This document shows, one piece after another, positions 9,569 through 19,072 of a DNA stretch of 64,000 nucleotides. The stretch lies in assembly GCA_964529305.1 (NCBI GenBank), contig CAZGUX010000159.1, forward strand, positions 1-64,000. Reading direction: 5' to 3'. Under the pieces are notes generated by a model. The model saw only the letters and a list, made by a program, of their open reading frames with translations, did not search any database and was not told the origin of the DNA. Position 1 is the stretch's first letter. Each line of letters begins with the position of its first letter. A program made the position numbers and the translations under genes. This DNA comes from CAZGUX01 sp964529305 (lineage in GTDB: Bacteria > Acidobacteriota > Terriglobia > Bryobacterales > Bryobacteraceae).

Positions 9569-9680
9569 CGTGCCGCCGGGCGACGTTGTTTGTCGCCCGG
9601 CGGGGCCTTGGTTCCCCGGCCAGCCCCGCACCACCTTCGGGCGACAAACAACGTCGCCCGGCACGTTCCTTACGTTACTT
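9563..9680. repeat. REPIN-like nested palindrome
   Basis: Two inverted arms of about 28 bases flank a 35-40 base spacer. Each arm is itself a hairpin, GGGCGAC-gttgttt-GTCGCCC, on the left at about 9578-9597 and on the right at about 9639-9659. The outermost bases also pair (AAGTAACG at 9563 with CGTTACTT at 9673). Two REP-type hairpins in inverted orientation is the REPIN arrangement, normally mobilised in trans by RAYT proteins. None is encoded here. It starts at the stop codon of the kinase gene, so it may also act as a transcription end or mRNA stabiliser. Confidence 0.75.
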
Positions 9681-9788
9681 TCCTGCCAGGATCCCCGGCC
9701 AGTTAGCACTGCGCAGATCGCCCAAACGGGCGAACTGCTTGACGAGTTCGTCACGACGAGATTCCAGAATGTGCAAAGAGTCGGGCAC
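9675..9788 (-). pseudogene. Short 37-codon reading frame, possible gene-start remnant
   Basis: A GTG-started frame with a ggagg-type ribosome site 9 bases upstream reads as an amphipathic helix (ILESRRDELVKQFARLGDLRS) and stops at 9675, inside the outer arm of the REPIN-like palindrome. It resembles the N-terminus of small helical proteins often found in Acidobacteria (DUF6788-like), from memory only. It may be a real small protein, a gene cut short by the palindrome, or chance. The rest of the gap up to 9899 shows nothing recognisable. Confidence 0.25.
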
Positions 9789-9899
9789 GGGTATGCGCCT
9801 CCGCTCCTAGCGGATCGCGTACGCACGGACCACTGGTACAAAAAAGAAAACACCCGAATGGTCACATTCATGTCGCGCACCGCGGGCTCCATCAGCCTA

Positions 9900-9928
9900 T
9901 TGATGGAACGTCCGCTTCCTGATACGAT
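9900..9928 (+). promoter_or_regulatory. Sigma70-type promoter for cytochrome/DUF1501 pair 1
   Basis: TTGATG and TACGAT separated by 17 bases, placed 29 bases before the ATG at 9958. A gaagga ribosome site follows at about 9948. This is the only convincing promoter in the 389-base gap. Confidence 0.5.
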
Positions 9929-9957
9929 CGGCGGTATGCACCAGTAGAAGGAAACCC

Positions 9958-12900
9958 ATGCGACCCGCCCGGAACCTCCTGCTTGTCCTATTCCTCGCGC
10001 CTGCCCTCCCGGCGGCGGACTTGAGCCCTGCCGATCGGGAGTTCTTCGAGAACCGCATTCGCCCGGTGTTGGCCGAGCAATGCACAAGCTGCCATAGCGG
10101 CGAGCGGCCGCAAGGCGCGTTACGCCTCGATTTTCGCGGCGGCTGGGAAAAGGGAGGCAAGGCGGGGCCGGCGATTCTGCGGGGGGAGCCCGGTAAGAGC
10201 CCTCTGATCCGAGCCATCCGCCACGAAGGCGCCGGGATGGCCATGCCTTTGGGCGGAAAGAAGCTTGCGCCGGAAGTCATCACTGCGTTTGAGCAATGGG
10301 TGAAGATGGGCGCTCCCGATCCTCGCGATACGCCAGCCGTCGCACGCGCTGTCAAATCGTGGGCCGCTACGTTTGAGGAGAGGCGCAAATGGTGGAGCCT
10401 CCAACCGGTGAGCCATCCGCCGGCGCCGGTTGTCCGGCAGGACTCCTGGTCAAACCAGGCGCTGGACCGGTTTATCCTGGCGAAACTCGAAGCTCAGTCG
10501 CTGGCGCTCGCCCCAGCGGCCGATCGCCAGACACTCCTGCGCCGGCTCAGCTTCGTATTGACAGGTCTGCCTCCGTCACCGGAAGAGGTGGACGCGTTCG
10601 TCGCGGACTCGAGCCCGGACGCCTATCGGAAGCAAGTCGACCGGTATCTCGCCTCGCCGCACTTCGGCGAACGGTGGGCGCGCCATTGGATGGATGTTGT
10701 CCGGTATAGCGATACCTACGGCTACGAGTGGGACATCCCGGCGAAGGGCGCGTGGCGCTACCGCGACTACCTCATCCGCGCATTCAACGGCGATGTACCT
10801 TGGGACCAACTGGTGCGGGAACAGATTGCGGGAGATTTGTTGCCGCATCCGCGCGTCAATCCGGCGGACCAGATCAACGAATCGATGATTGGTCCGATGT
10901 TCTTTCAGCTGGGAGAAAAGCGCCACGGCGACAGCCTTCAGTTCAACGGCATCCACCAGGAGATGTTGAACAACAAGATCGATGCCTTCTCGAAGGCGTT
11001 CCAGGCGGCAACGGTGGGGTGCGCGCGGTGCCACGATCACCGGCTGGACGCGATCTCGCAGCGCGACTACTACGCTCTGGGCGGCATGTTCATGAGTTCG
11101 CGCTGGGTCACGAATACACTGGACCTGCCCGAACGGAATCGCGGCGTGGCCGCGCGGCTGAAGAAGTTGAAAGCGCCGGTGCGGGACGCGGTGGCCCACT
11201 GGTGGATCGAGAGTCTGCGGGACGTGCCGCGGTACCTGCGAGCGGCGCAAGCCTGCATCGACAACTCACCGGACGCGGAGCGGCTCGCCGAAGGGCTCGA
11301 TCGCAGCCGGTTGGAGGGGTGGAAGCGGGCGATGGCGGTCCCGCCGGGAAAGACACCGGCCCTGGAAGATCCGCTGAGGGCATGGTTTGAGGCGCAACGG
11401 GGAGCCGAGGACGTGCGCCAGGCGTGGAGGGAGACGGCCACGGCGTACGCCAAGGCGAGGGAGGATCGCGTCACTGCAAATGCGCGCGACTACACGGTGC
11501 TGGCTGATTTCCGCGAGGCGACGCCTGCAGGCTGGTCGGTGGATGGGGTGGGTTTGCGCGACGGGCTTGCGCGGGCGGGCGACTTTGCGGTCGCCACGGA
11601 AGGACCGGCGGCCCTTACCTCCGTGTTTCCCGCGGGCTTGTTCAGCAACCGCACGTCGCCGCGGATGAACGGCGCCGTCCGGACGCCGTATCTGGATCAC
11701 CTGGGCAGGAAATATGTCAGCCTCGAGGTGGCCGGAGGCGACTTCGCGGCCCACCGGCTGGTGGTCGACAACGCGTTCCTGACCGAACGCCAGGTGTATT
11801 TGAAAGAGATTCATCCCACCTGGGCGACGCTTTCAACCACCGCCTATGAAAAGGGCAATCGCGCCATCACCAAGGTAGAGGAAGCGCAGAGGCGGGTGTA
11901 CGTGGAGGTGGCGACCAAGACCTCGAACCCGAACTTCCCGCCACGCGTCAACCTCGGCGGAAAGTGCACCGACGAACAGGCGGCGGATCCGAAGAGCTGG
12001 CTTGGAATCACCCGGGCCGTGCTGCACGACAAGGCAGAGCCCCCGGCGGATGAACTCTCGCGATTCCGCGCGCTGTTCCAGGGCGATGCGCCAGCCGACC
12101 TCGCGGGAGTCGCGGCGCGCTATCGGGACTGGCTGACGGCCTCGCTCGAAGCCTGGTCGGAGGGCCGCGCCAGCGATGACGACGCCCGCCTGATCAATTG
12201 GATGATCGGACGAGGACTGCTGCCCAATCGAATCGAGGAACGCGCCGAGGTCCGCGCGCGCGTCGAGGAGTATCGCGGCGTCGAGAAGCAGATGGCGACT
12301 CCGCAGACCGTGAACGGAATGGCCGATCTCGATGCAGGCGATGACTACCGGCTGAACGTCCGCGGCGTGTATGAAGATCTCGGAGAAGTGGTCCCGCGGG
12401 GCTACCTGGAATCGCTGACCGGCCGGAAGGACGGGCTGGAGGGAACCGGCAGCCGGCGCCTGGCGATGGCGGAGATTGTCGCTAGCGCGAAGAACCCGCT
12501 CACCGCGCGCGTGTTTGTAAACCGTGTCTGGCACTGGCTGTTCGGCACGGGAATCGTGGCCACGACGGACGATTTCGGGCACCTGGGCGAACGGCCCTCG
12601 CATCCGGAACTATTGGACTACCTCGCGTCGAACTTCGTGGAGAACGGCTGGTCGGTGAAGACGCTGGTGCGGTCGATCGTAATGAGCGAGACGTTCCGCC
12701 AGTCGGGACAGATGTCGGCGCGGGGCAAAGAGGCCGATCCGCTGAACCGGCTGCTCCATCACTACCCGGTGCGCCGCCTGGAGGCGGAGGCCATCCGCGA
12801 TTCCCTGCTGTGGACCTCGACGCGTCTGGACGACCGCATCTTCGGCGAGCCGCTGAATCCGGCGCGATCCAACGAAGATCCCGAGAAACGGCTATTTTCG

Positions 12901-13344
12901 GGACCTCTGGATGGGCTGGGCCGCCGTTCGATCTACGTGAAAATGACCATCATGGAGCCGCCTAAGTTTCTGGCGACCTTCAACCAGCCGAGCCCGAAAA
13001 TCCCCACCGGCCGCCGCGATGTGACGAATGTCCCCGCGCAGGCCTTGGCTCTGTTGAACGATCCGTTTGTCGAAGGCCAGGCCGAGTATTGGGCGAAGCA
13101 GTTGGTGAAACAGGCGCACCGGTCTCCGGAAGAGAGGCTGACGACCATGTTCCGGCGGGCGTTCGGCCGCAATCCGCAGGCGGACGAACTGGTCCGCTGG
13201 AGAAAGGCGGCCGACGATTTTGCCGGCCTGTATCAGGATGTCCCCGGGAAGACGCCAACGGGCGGTATGATGAATTCACTCGCCGTCTGGAAGGACGTCG
13301 CGCACGCGATCTTCAACACGAAGGAGTTCCTGTATGTTCGCTGA
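9958..13344 (+). CDS. Planctomycete-type cytochrome c protein, DUF1549 and DUF1553 domains (PSD1 family)
   Basis: A 1128-residue exported protein. A signal peptide occupies residues 1-20 (LLLVLFLAPALPAADL). A c-type heme site CTSCH sits at residues 42-46 in a short PSCyt1-like domain. The DUF1549 region follows (LDRFILAKLEAQSL, WMDVVRYSDTYGYEWD, CARCHDHRLDAIS, which adds a second CxxCH near 357). A variable middle section precedes the C-terminal DUF1553 region (NPLTARVFVNRVWHWLFGTGIV, DDFGHLGERPSHPELLD). These proteins are abundant in Planctomycetes and Solibacter relatives and are thought to work on the cell surface with DUF1501 partners in polymer degradation, though the chemistry is unproven. 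The DUF1501 gene overlaps its end by 11 bases. Confidence 0.9.
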   Translation: MRPARNLLLVLFLAPALPAADLSPADREFFENRIRPVLAEQCTSCHSGERPQGALRLDFRGGWEKGGKAGPAILRGEPGKSPLIRAIRHEGAGMAMPLGGKKLAPEVITAFEQWVKMGAPDPRDTPAVARAVKSWAATFEERRKWWSLQPVSHPPAPVVRQDSWSNQALDRFILAKLEAQSLALAPAADRQTLLRRLSFVLTGLPPSPEEVDAFVADSSPDAYRKQVDRYLASPHFGERWARHWMDVVRYSDTYGYEWDIPAKGAWRYRDYLIRAFNGDVPWDQLVREQIAGDLLPHPRVNPADQINESMIGPMFFQLGEKRHGDSLQFNGIHQEMLNNKIDAFSKAFQAATVGCARCHDHRLDAISQRDYYALGGMFMSSRWVTNTLDLPERNRGVAARLKKLKAPVRDAVAHWWIESLRDVPRYLRAAQACIDNSPDAERLAEGLDRSRLEGWKRAMAVPPGKTPALEDPLRAWFEAQRGAEDVRQAWRETATAYAKAREDRVTANARDYTVLADFREATPAGWSVDGVGLRDGLARAGDFAVATEGPAALTSVFPAGLFSNRTSPRMNGAVRTPYLDHLGRKYVSLEVAGGDFAAHRLVVDNAFLTERQVYLKEIHPTWATLSTTAYEKGNRAITKVEEAQRRVYVEVATKTSNPNFPPRVNLGGKCTDEQAADPKSWLGITRAVLHDKAEPPADELSRFRALFQGDAPADLAGVAARYRDWLTASLEAWSEGRASDDDARLINWMIGRGLLPNRIEERAEVRARVEEYRGVEKQMATPQTVNGMADLDAGDDYRLNVRGVYEDLGEVVPRGYLESLTGRKDGLEGTGSRRLAMAEIVASAKNPLTARVFVNRVWHWLFGTGIVATTDDFGHLGERPSHPELLDYLASNFVENGWSVKTLVRSIVMSETFRQSGQMSARGKEADPLNRLLHHYPVRRLEAEAIRDSLLWTSTRLDDRIFGEPLNPARSNEDPEKRLFSGPLDGLGRRSIYVKMTIMEPPKFLATFNQPSPKIPTGRRDVTNVPAQALALLNDPFVEGQAEYWAKQLVKQAHRSPEERLTTMFRRAFGRNPQADELVRWRKAADDFAGLYQDVPGKTPTGGMMNSLAVWKDVAHAIFNTKEFLYVR

Positions 13345-14746
13345 GGCGCAGGGCATGACGAGGCGGCAATGGCTGCGGCGGTCGTCGAACGGCTTCGGCA
13401 TGCTGGCGCTTTCCGCGATGCTGGCGGAGGAGGCCAAGGCCAATCGCGTCTCCGGCGGACCGCATCATCCGGCTGTGGCGAAAAGCGTAGTGTTGTTCTT
13501 CATGGATGGGGGGCCGAGCCACGTCGACACGTTCGACCCGAAGCCGGAGTTGAAGAAACATCAGGGAGAGAAGATCGGCCAGTCGGCGGTCTCGACGAAG
13601 TCGCAATCCACCCCGGACCGGGTGTGGCTGGGCAGTCCGTGGGAGTTTCGCCAGCGCGGGCAAAGCGGGCTGTGGGTGAGCGACCTGTTACCGAACATCG
13701 CGGGCGTCGCGGACGAACTCAGCGTGGTGCGCTCCATGATCGGCCAGCAACCGTTGCACGGCCAGCAAAATCTGCTGCTGCACACGGGGCGCGTCACGGG
13801 GATGGCCCCGAGTTTCGGCTCCTGGGTGTCCTACGGACTGGCCGCGGAGCGCGACAACCTTCCCAACTACGTCCTGCTGAACAACGACTGGATTCCGAAC
13901 GGGGGCTTCGAGAATTTTTCAAGCGCGTTCCTGCCGGCTTCGCACACGGCGACGATGCTTCGGGCCAAGGGCGTCGCGATGGACAACATCACGCCGGCCG
14001 ACCGGCCGGAGATCCAGCGGCGCAAACTGGCGCTGCTCGAGAGCCAGGACCGGTCGTATGCCTCGGCGTCCGGCGACACTGCCGTGGAATCGGCGATCAA
14101 GAACTACGAGACGGCCTTCCGGCTGCAGACCCTGATTCCCGACCTGGCCGATGTCAGCAAAGAGTCCGAGGCCACCCGCAAGATGTACGGGGTGGACAGC
14201 TCGAACGACTACAAGCGCTATTACAGCCTCCAATGCCTGCGCGCGCGAAGGCTGGTGGAAGCGGGTGTGCGGTTTGTCGAAATCACGTGCCCGCTGACCC
14301 ATGCGAACAACTCGCCCTGGGATCAACACTCGCATCTGAAAGACCGGCACGAAGAGAACGCGATGATCACGGACCAGGGGGCGGCGGCGCTGATTCGGGA
14401 TCTAAAGCAGCGCGGCCTGCTGGAGACCACGATCGTGCTGTGGGCCGGTGAGATGGGGCGCACGCCTCATACGCCCAAGCTCAGCGATACCGTGGGCCGC
14501 GATCACCACGTCAACGGCTACTCGCTGTTTGTCGCAGGCGGCGGGTTCAAGAAGGGATTCGCCTACGGCCATACGGACGAGTTCGGCAACTCGGTGGCCG
14601 AACAGCCGACCACGGTGCACGACATCCACGCGACCATCCTGCACCAGTTGGGGATCGACCACCGGCGCCTGACCTTCCGGTTCGGCGGGCGGGACATGAG
14701 CCTGACGGACGTGCACGGCGAACTGGTACGAGGAATTCTCGCATAG
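13334..14746 (+). CDS. DUF1501 family protein (Tat-exported, sulfatase/alkaline-phosphatase-like fold)
   Basis: A 470-residue protein with a twin-arginine leader (TRRQWLRRSSNGFGMLALSAML) and the DUF1501 hallmarks FFMDGGPSHVDTFDPKP near residue 55, GEMGRTP near 373 and DHHVNGYSLFVAGGG near 390. The conserved Asp/His pattern matches the metal-binding face of the alkaline phosphatase superfamily, to which DUF1501 is distantly related. It begins 11 bases inside the upstream DUF1549/DUF1553 gene, so the pair is translationally coupled. An ATG at 13355 (MTRRQW) would give a tidier Tat leader and is a credible alternative start. Substrate unknown; this is the first of three such pairs in the window. 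Confidence 0.88.
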   Translation: MFAEAQGMTRRQWLRRSSNGFGMLALSAMLAEEAKANRVSGGPHHPAVAKSVVLFFMDGGPSHVDTFDPKPELKKHQGEKIGQSAVSTKSQSTPDRVWLGSPWEFRQRGQSGLWVSDLLPNIAGVADELSVVRSMIGQQPLHGQQNLLLHTGRVTGMAPSFGSWVSYGLAAERDNLPNYVLLNNDWIPNGGFENFSSAFLPASHTATMLRAKGVAMDNITPADRPEIQRRKLALLESQDRSYASASGDTAVESAIKNYETAFRLQTLIPDLADVSKESEATRKMYGVDSSNDYKRYYSLQCLRARRLVEAGVRFVEITCPLTHANNSPWDQHSHLKDRHEENAMITDQGAAALIRDLKQRGLLETTIVLWAGEMGRTPHTPKLSDTVGRDHHVNGYSLFVAGGGFKKGFAYGHTDEFGNSVAEQPTTVHDIHATILHQLGIDHRRLTFRFGGRDMSLTDVHGELVRGILA

Positions 14747-14750
14747 GTTT

Positions 14751-14975
14751 CCCGACCGTCGGCAGCCCCGACCGTCAGAAGGTGTAAGAAAATCAAAAGC
14801 AGCCTTTTCCACAGCTTTTCCTCAGCTTGGAGACGCTGCCAGACGCCCTACAACGCGTTCTGCGGTGGCGACGAGGCATTCCGCATCCCCCCACACATTC
14901 ACAAAATTGGAAAATCGATTTTCATACACGTTCTTACGGTCGGGGCTGCAGCGGTTGGGGCTGCGACGGTCGGGG
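14751..14975. repeat. 225 bp element with 44 bp imperfect terminal inverted repeats
   Basis: The left arm (14751-14794) and right arm (14917-14975) are reverse complements with few mismatches. Both run from a GACGGTCGGGGCTGC core out to a GATTTTC end. The right arm carries an extra 14-15 bases that duplicate the core. The interior is unlike the flanking genes and is AT-richer. No target duplication could be found at the ends. It looks like a non-autonomous mobile or REP-type intergenic element. The remaining gap, 14976-15112, shows only a gaggagg ribosome site at about 15098 for the next gene. Confidence 0.65.
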
Positions 14976-15112
14976 GGCACGACATTCGGGGCGCGAAGTT
15001 CGCGGGGGCGCCGGTCGGATCGGCGAGGCGATGCCGGCGCCTCCATACCCCGAGTTTGGAGAGACGCGTCCGGTTGTGATCTAATTCATTGTTTGCGAGG
15101 AGGCACCTTCCT

Positions 15113-16183
15113 ATGAAACGGTTTACGATCAGCGCGTTCTTTGCCGCTCTGCTGGCGATCGGCTGGACCCTCGGCTACAACGCGCCCTCGCGCGCGGCGC
15201 AGGGGGGGACCGGCGCCAGCGGCAACGGCAAGATGAGATTCCGCGTGCTCTACACCTCGGATCATCTGCCGCAGGAGGCGCAGGCCGTGCTCAAGTCGGC
15301 TCACGGCGGCTTCGCCGTCGACCTGCGCCCAGGCAAAGGGGAAACCTATTTCTCACTCAAGGGCGCGGGCATCATCCAGATCAGCGCCGATATGAAGAGC
15401 ACCCGCATGGTCTCGACCTCCGAGGAGATGAAGATGCAGAATCTTCACAACACCACGATCTGGAACGGAGCAGACGGCAAAGCGTACCTGACGTGGCCCG
15501 GCAGCGAGAAGGGCCGTGTGTTTACCACCGACCTGAACGGCAATGTGCTCAGTACGCTGGCCGCTCCCGAGTTCGGGACCGACCTGGGCCATCCGACACC
15601 GACGGACTACTTCAACGGCCGCGGCAACCTGATCCCAACCGACACCGAGCAACTGGACGGCTTGATCTACGTTGCGACCGGGTACTCGAACCTGGATTTC
15701 GTCCTGACCGCGAAGATCGTGAGTTGGAGTCCTTTCAAGGCGGTGTGGAACGACCTGTCGTTTGGAGGCAAAGGAGGCGGACCCGGCCAGTTCGGTACCG
15801 GTCACGGAATTACGGTGCCGCCAGGGATGAAGCGGATCGATGTGGCGGACCGGCCGAACTCCGAGATCGATCGTTTTACCAAGAACGGCCAATATCTGTC
15901 GACGCTCAAAATGCCGCTGGGCTCGTTCCCGTGTGACATCTACTACCTGGACAACTACGCGGTGGTGGGCTCGCTGCACGGGCCCGATCGCAGCAAGGGC
16001 GCGCCCATCTACATCATGGAGAACGACCAGCTCATCTCGACCATCATGCCGAAAGAGGACCTGGGACTGAAGAACTTTCAGCACATTCACAATGCAGTGC
16101 TGAGGCAGTACGGCGGCAAGATGTACGTGATCGCGCAAGCGTGGAATCCTGGGGACTTTGCGATTCTGGAGCAGGTGAACTGA
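15113..16183 (+). CDS. Secreted protein with NHL/six-bladed-propeller-like repeats
   Basis: A 356-residue exported protein with a signal peptide at residues 1-35 (ISAFFAALLAIGWTLGYN core). The mature part has repeated strand blocks with buried aromatic and Gly/Asp turns (NGADGKAYLTWPGSEKGRVF, PPGMKRIDVADRPNSEIDRF, NGQYLSTLKMPLGSFPCDIY). This resembles the NHL or six-bladed propeller proteins often described as peptidyl-glycine lyase-like, but no catalytic His/Cys set is clear. The ATG at 15113 follows a strong gaggagg site by 8-9 bases, which decides against the upstream in-frame start. It stands alone and is convergent with malQ. Function unknown. Confidence 0.7.
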   Translation: MKRFTISAFFAALLAIGWTLGYNAPSRAAQGGTGASGNGKMRFRVLYTSDHLPQEAQAVLKSAHGGFAVDLRPGKGETYFSLKGAGIIQISADMKSTRMVSTSEEMKMQNLHNTTIWNGADGKAYLTWPGSEKGRVFTTDLNGNVLSTLAAPEFGTDLGHPTPTDYFNGRGNLIPTDTEQLDGLIYVATGYSNLDFVLTAKIVSWSPFKAVWNDLSFGGKGGGPGQFGTGHGITVPPGMKRIDVADRPNSEIDRFTKNGQYLSTLKMPLGSFPCDIYYLDNYAVVGSLHGPDRSKGAPIYIMENDQLISTIMPKEDLGLKNFQHIHNAVLRQYGGKMYVIAQAWNPGDFAILEQVN

Positions 16184-16209
16184 GAGCGGCCGGGCATCCG
16201 GTGGCCGGG

Positions 16210-18456
16210 TTAGCGGTTCGGAGTCGAGGATTCTGCGGAGACGACGCCCCGGCCTGACTTGACGAGCCAATGCCGGAGCATCGCCGAAAAATCGCGGGCC
16301 AATTTCTCGGTGCGCAATTGCTCCACCGTGAACCGCATCTTTCGTCCCCAGTTCGGGTATTGCCACGTCGTCCCCGGTAGATTCTGCTGGTGAATTTCTT
16401 TGGTCAGGTCTTCCTGATTGATCAGCAACAGGCGCGACGGGGCGAGCGCCAGGAACCCGACGATGGCATTGTGCAGTTCGCCGGTGAGTTCCGGCACATC
16501 GCGGGCGGAGCGCGGGAAGTAGCCGGGTAACAGGCCGAGCGAGAACAAGGCGTCCAGCATCTTCTGTTTGTCGGCCATTCTCGCTTCCCGCTGGAGGGCG
16601 TACAGGGCATCGCCGGTGAGAATGCCGGCCCGGCGGCGGAGTTCGATGTCCTCTCCTACCCAGAAGCCGGCCAAGGTTGGCAGATCGTGGGTAGTCGAGG
16701 AGACCAGGGCGTTCTGGGGATACTCACTGTGCGGCAGGAAGGAACCGTCGCGGCCGCGCTCGAAGTAGAACACGCGATAGCTGAAGATGCCGAACTTCGC
16801 GAGCGCCTCGCGGATCGCCGGTTCGACCGTGCCCAAGTCTTCGCCGATCACGAGGAACTTCTGGCGGACGCTTTCGAGGGCCAGGATGCGCAGCAGATCC
16901 TCCCAGCGGTCGCGCACGTATGCGCCGGCGGTCGCGTCCGCGCCGTCGGGAATCCAATAGAGCCGGAAGAAGCGCATTACATGATCGATGCGCAAGGCTC
17001 CACCGTGCCGGGCGTTGTTGCGGATGGCATCGGCGAACAGGTGATAGCCGGTTTCGTAGTGACGGCGGGAGTTGGGCGGGGGGAAGGCCCAGTCCTGGCC
17101 GCCGGGCGCAAAGTCGTCGGGAGGAGAGCCGACGCGGCAACCGGAGACAAAATAGGGACGGTGGGCCCACAGGTCGGACCCGCAGCGATCGGTGGCCAAC
17201 GCCAGGTCGTGATAGAGACCGATGCTCATACCGCGCTTCAACGCGTGGTGCTGAGCCCTCCCCAACTGCAGGTCCACCTGCCATTGCAGGTATTGATAGA
17301 AGAGCACCATTCGCCAGTGCTTGTCGCGGAATGCGCGGGTCTCGGCCGACTCCGGATCGTGATAGGCGGCCGGCCACCGCGGCCAGATCCAGGTGTCGGG
17401 ATCGAGGCGGTGCATCCACTCGTCGAGGGCGCAATAGGTGGCAAAGTTTTCGAGCAGCGCGCCTTCGCGGCGAATGTACTCGCGCAGGCGCTTGGCGCGC
17501 GGCGAGGCCTGCCGCCATTCCTCGCGGAGAAATCGCGCGAAGACCAGCTTGAGCATGCCCAGTTTCCAGGCGGCGACGCCCTCGTAGTCGACGTACTCGG
17601 CGGCGCGGAGCGCGGCGATCCGGCTCTGCGTCTCCGGGCGGTCCCAGAAGCGGCGGGCGCGGTCGCTGAGCACGAAGTCTTCCACCGACTCGACATCGAG
17701 ATACAGGAAGTTCCGGTAGAAGACGCAGTTCGGCAGATACGGGCTGGAGTTGAACGGGCGGCGGTTATGGATGGCGTGCAGCGGGTTCAACGCGATGAAG
17801 CCGGCGCCCAGCTCGTCCACGGCCCAATCGATGAGATCGCAAAGATCGCGGAAATCGCCGCAACCCCAATTGCGCTCCGACCGCACGCCGAAGAGGCTGA
17901 TGGAGACTCCGGCGGTGTGAAGGACCTCGGGGGAGTACGCCCGATCGGGGGTCAGGATCAACCGCATCGACGCGGGTTCCAGGCCGTCAATCGAGCAAAT
18001 CACATCGAAGTAGCCGAGCCCCAGCACCTCGGGGACTTGAACCTGCTTGCGGACGTATACGGTTCCGTCGATCACCGTTCGGGCTTCGGTCTCGATACGG
18101 CTCAGATCGAGGCGGGAACGCATGCGGAGACCGCGCTCGTCGACGACCTCGAAGTAGGCGATCTTCCGCGAATCGGCCTCGGGCACGGTCAGCGGCACGG
18201 TGCGCGGGCGTTGCTCCGCGCTCAACACTTTGCAGGCGGGCAGCAAGCGGGTCCAATCCCGCCGTTCCTCGGCCGCGAGGTCCCGCGCGATGGCGCCCGC
18301 GCCGGTGGTGTCGACTCCGAGGGCTTGAAGGATCGCCAGGTTCGTGGCGGGAGATGTCTCGTGGCGGCGGCCCCAGATGTCGTGGAACTCAGGCTGGACT
18401 CCCCAGCGCTGGGCGGCGCGTTTCAGAATCTCGAGGAGGTCGTCGGCAGGTGTCAA
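16210..18456 (-). CDS. malQ: 4-alpha-glucanotransferase (amylomaltase, GH77)
   Basis: A 748-residue cytoplasmic enzyme that transfers alpha-1,4-glucan segments between maltodextrins. It contains the GH77 catalytic signatures: RIDHVMRFFRLYWIPDG with the nucleophile Asp, VIGEDLGTV with the acid/base Glu, and STTHDLPTLAGFW with the third Asp. The N-terminal extension before the (beta/alpha)8 barrel and the length match the long E. coli-type MalQ rather than the 500-residue thermophilic form. An in-frame TGA two codons upstream forces the start to the TTG at 18456 or later. It is a single gene, diverging from nuoB over about 50 bases. No other glycogen genes are in the window. Confidence 0.93.
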   Translation of the reverse strand: MTPADDLLEILKRAAQRWGVQPEFHDIWGRRHETSPATNLAILQALGVDTTGAGAIARDLAAEERRDWTRLLPACKVLSAEQRPRTVPLTVPEADSRKIAYFEVVDERGLRMRSRLDLSRIETEARTVIDGTVYVRKQVQVPEVLGLGYFDVICSIDGLEPASMRLILTPDRAYSPEVLHTAGVSISLFGVRSERNWGCGDFRDLCDLIDWAVDELGAGFIALNPLHAIHNRRPFNSSPYLPNCVFYRNFLYLDVESVEDFVLSDRARRFWDRPETQSRIAALRAAEYVDYEGVAAWKLGMLKLVFARFLREEWRQASPRAKRLREYIRREGALLENFATYCALDEWMHRLDPDTWIWPRWPAAYHDPESAETRAFRDKHWRMVLFYQYLQWQVDLQLGRAQHHALKRGMSIGLYHDLALATDRCGSDLWAHRPYFVSGCRVGSPPDDFAPGGQDWAFPPPNSRRHYETGYHLFADAIRNNARHGGALRIDHVMRFFRLYWIPDGADATAGAYVRDRWEDLLRILALESVRQKFLVIGEDLGTVEPAIREALAKFGIFSYRVFYFERGRDGSFLPHSEYPQNALVSSTTHDLPTLAGFWVGEDIELRRRAGILTGDALYALQREARMADKQKMLDALFSLGLLPGYFPRSARDVPELTGELHNAIVGFLALAPSRLLLINQEDLTKEIHQQNLPGTTWQYPNWGRKMRFTVEQLRTEKLARDFSAMLRHWLVKSGRGVVSAESSTPNR

Positions 18457-18508
18457 TGCTCAAGTTTATCAAGAGAGGGCTGTGGAGAAACCATGAGACA
18501 ATGTCGTC

Positions 18509-19072
18509 ATGGCCGAGGTGAACGACACTCTCCCGATGGCGGCGGGACCCCAGGACCTGTTCGCGCGGCTGGACCGCGAAGCGATCGATGGCAACCCTGT
18601 AGCCGATGGCATTCTGACGACCACGCTCGACGCAGCGATCAATTGGGCCCGCAAGAACTCCATCTGGCCGATGTCGTTCGGCCTGGCCTGTTGCGCCATC
18701 GAAATGATGGCCATGAGCGCCTCCCGGTTCGACATCTCGCGGTTCGGAGCGGAGGTCTTCCGGGGCACGCCCCGCCAGTCCGACCTAATGATCATCGCCG
18801 GGCGGGTGACGAACAAGATGGCGCCAGTGGTCCGCCATCTGTATCAGCAGATGCCCGAGCCGAAATGGGTGATCTCGATGGGCGCCTGCGCCACGTCCAC
18901 GGGCGTCTTCAGCAACTACGCGCTGATCCCGGTGAACCAGGTGATCCCGGTGGACGTGTACGTACCGGGATGTCCTCCGAGACCCGAGCAACTGATCTAC
19001 GCGATCATGCTGCTCCAGAAGAAGATTCAGAAAGAGACAGGCACACTGAAGAGCGTGCTAAACATCGGCTGA
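18509..19072 (+). CDS. nuoB: NADH-quinone oxidoreductase subunit B (NuoB)
   Basis: A 187-residue complex I subunit that holds the N2 iron-sulfur cluster next to the quinone site. All four ligands are present: the tandem pair in FGLACCAIEMM, one in SMGACATSTGVF, and one in VPGCPPRPEQL. The C-terminal QKKIQKETG tail is standard. The ATG at 18509 gives the usual short N-terminal extension. No other nuo genes flank it: malQ lies upstream and groES downstream. It is therefore an orphan copy, perhaps serving a complex encoded elsewhere. It looks fully functional. Confidence 0.95.
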   Translation: MAEVNDTLPMAAGPQDLFARLDREAIDGNPVADGILTTTLDAAINWARKNSIWPMSFGLACCAIEMMAMSASRFDISRFGAEVFRGTPRQSDLMIIAGRVTNKMAPVVRHLYQQMPEPKWVISMGACATSTGVFSNYALIPVNQVIPVDVYVPGCPPRPEQLIYAIMLLQKKIQKETGTLKSVLNIG

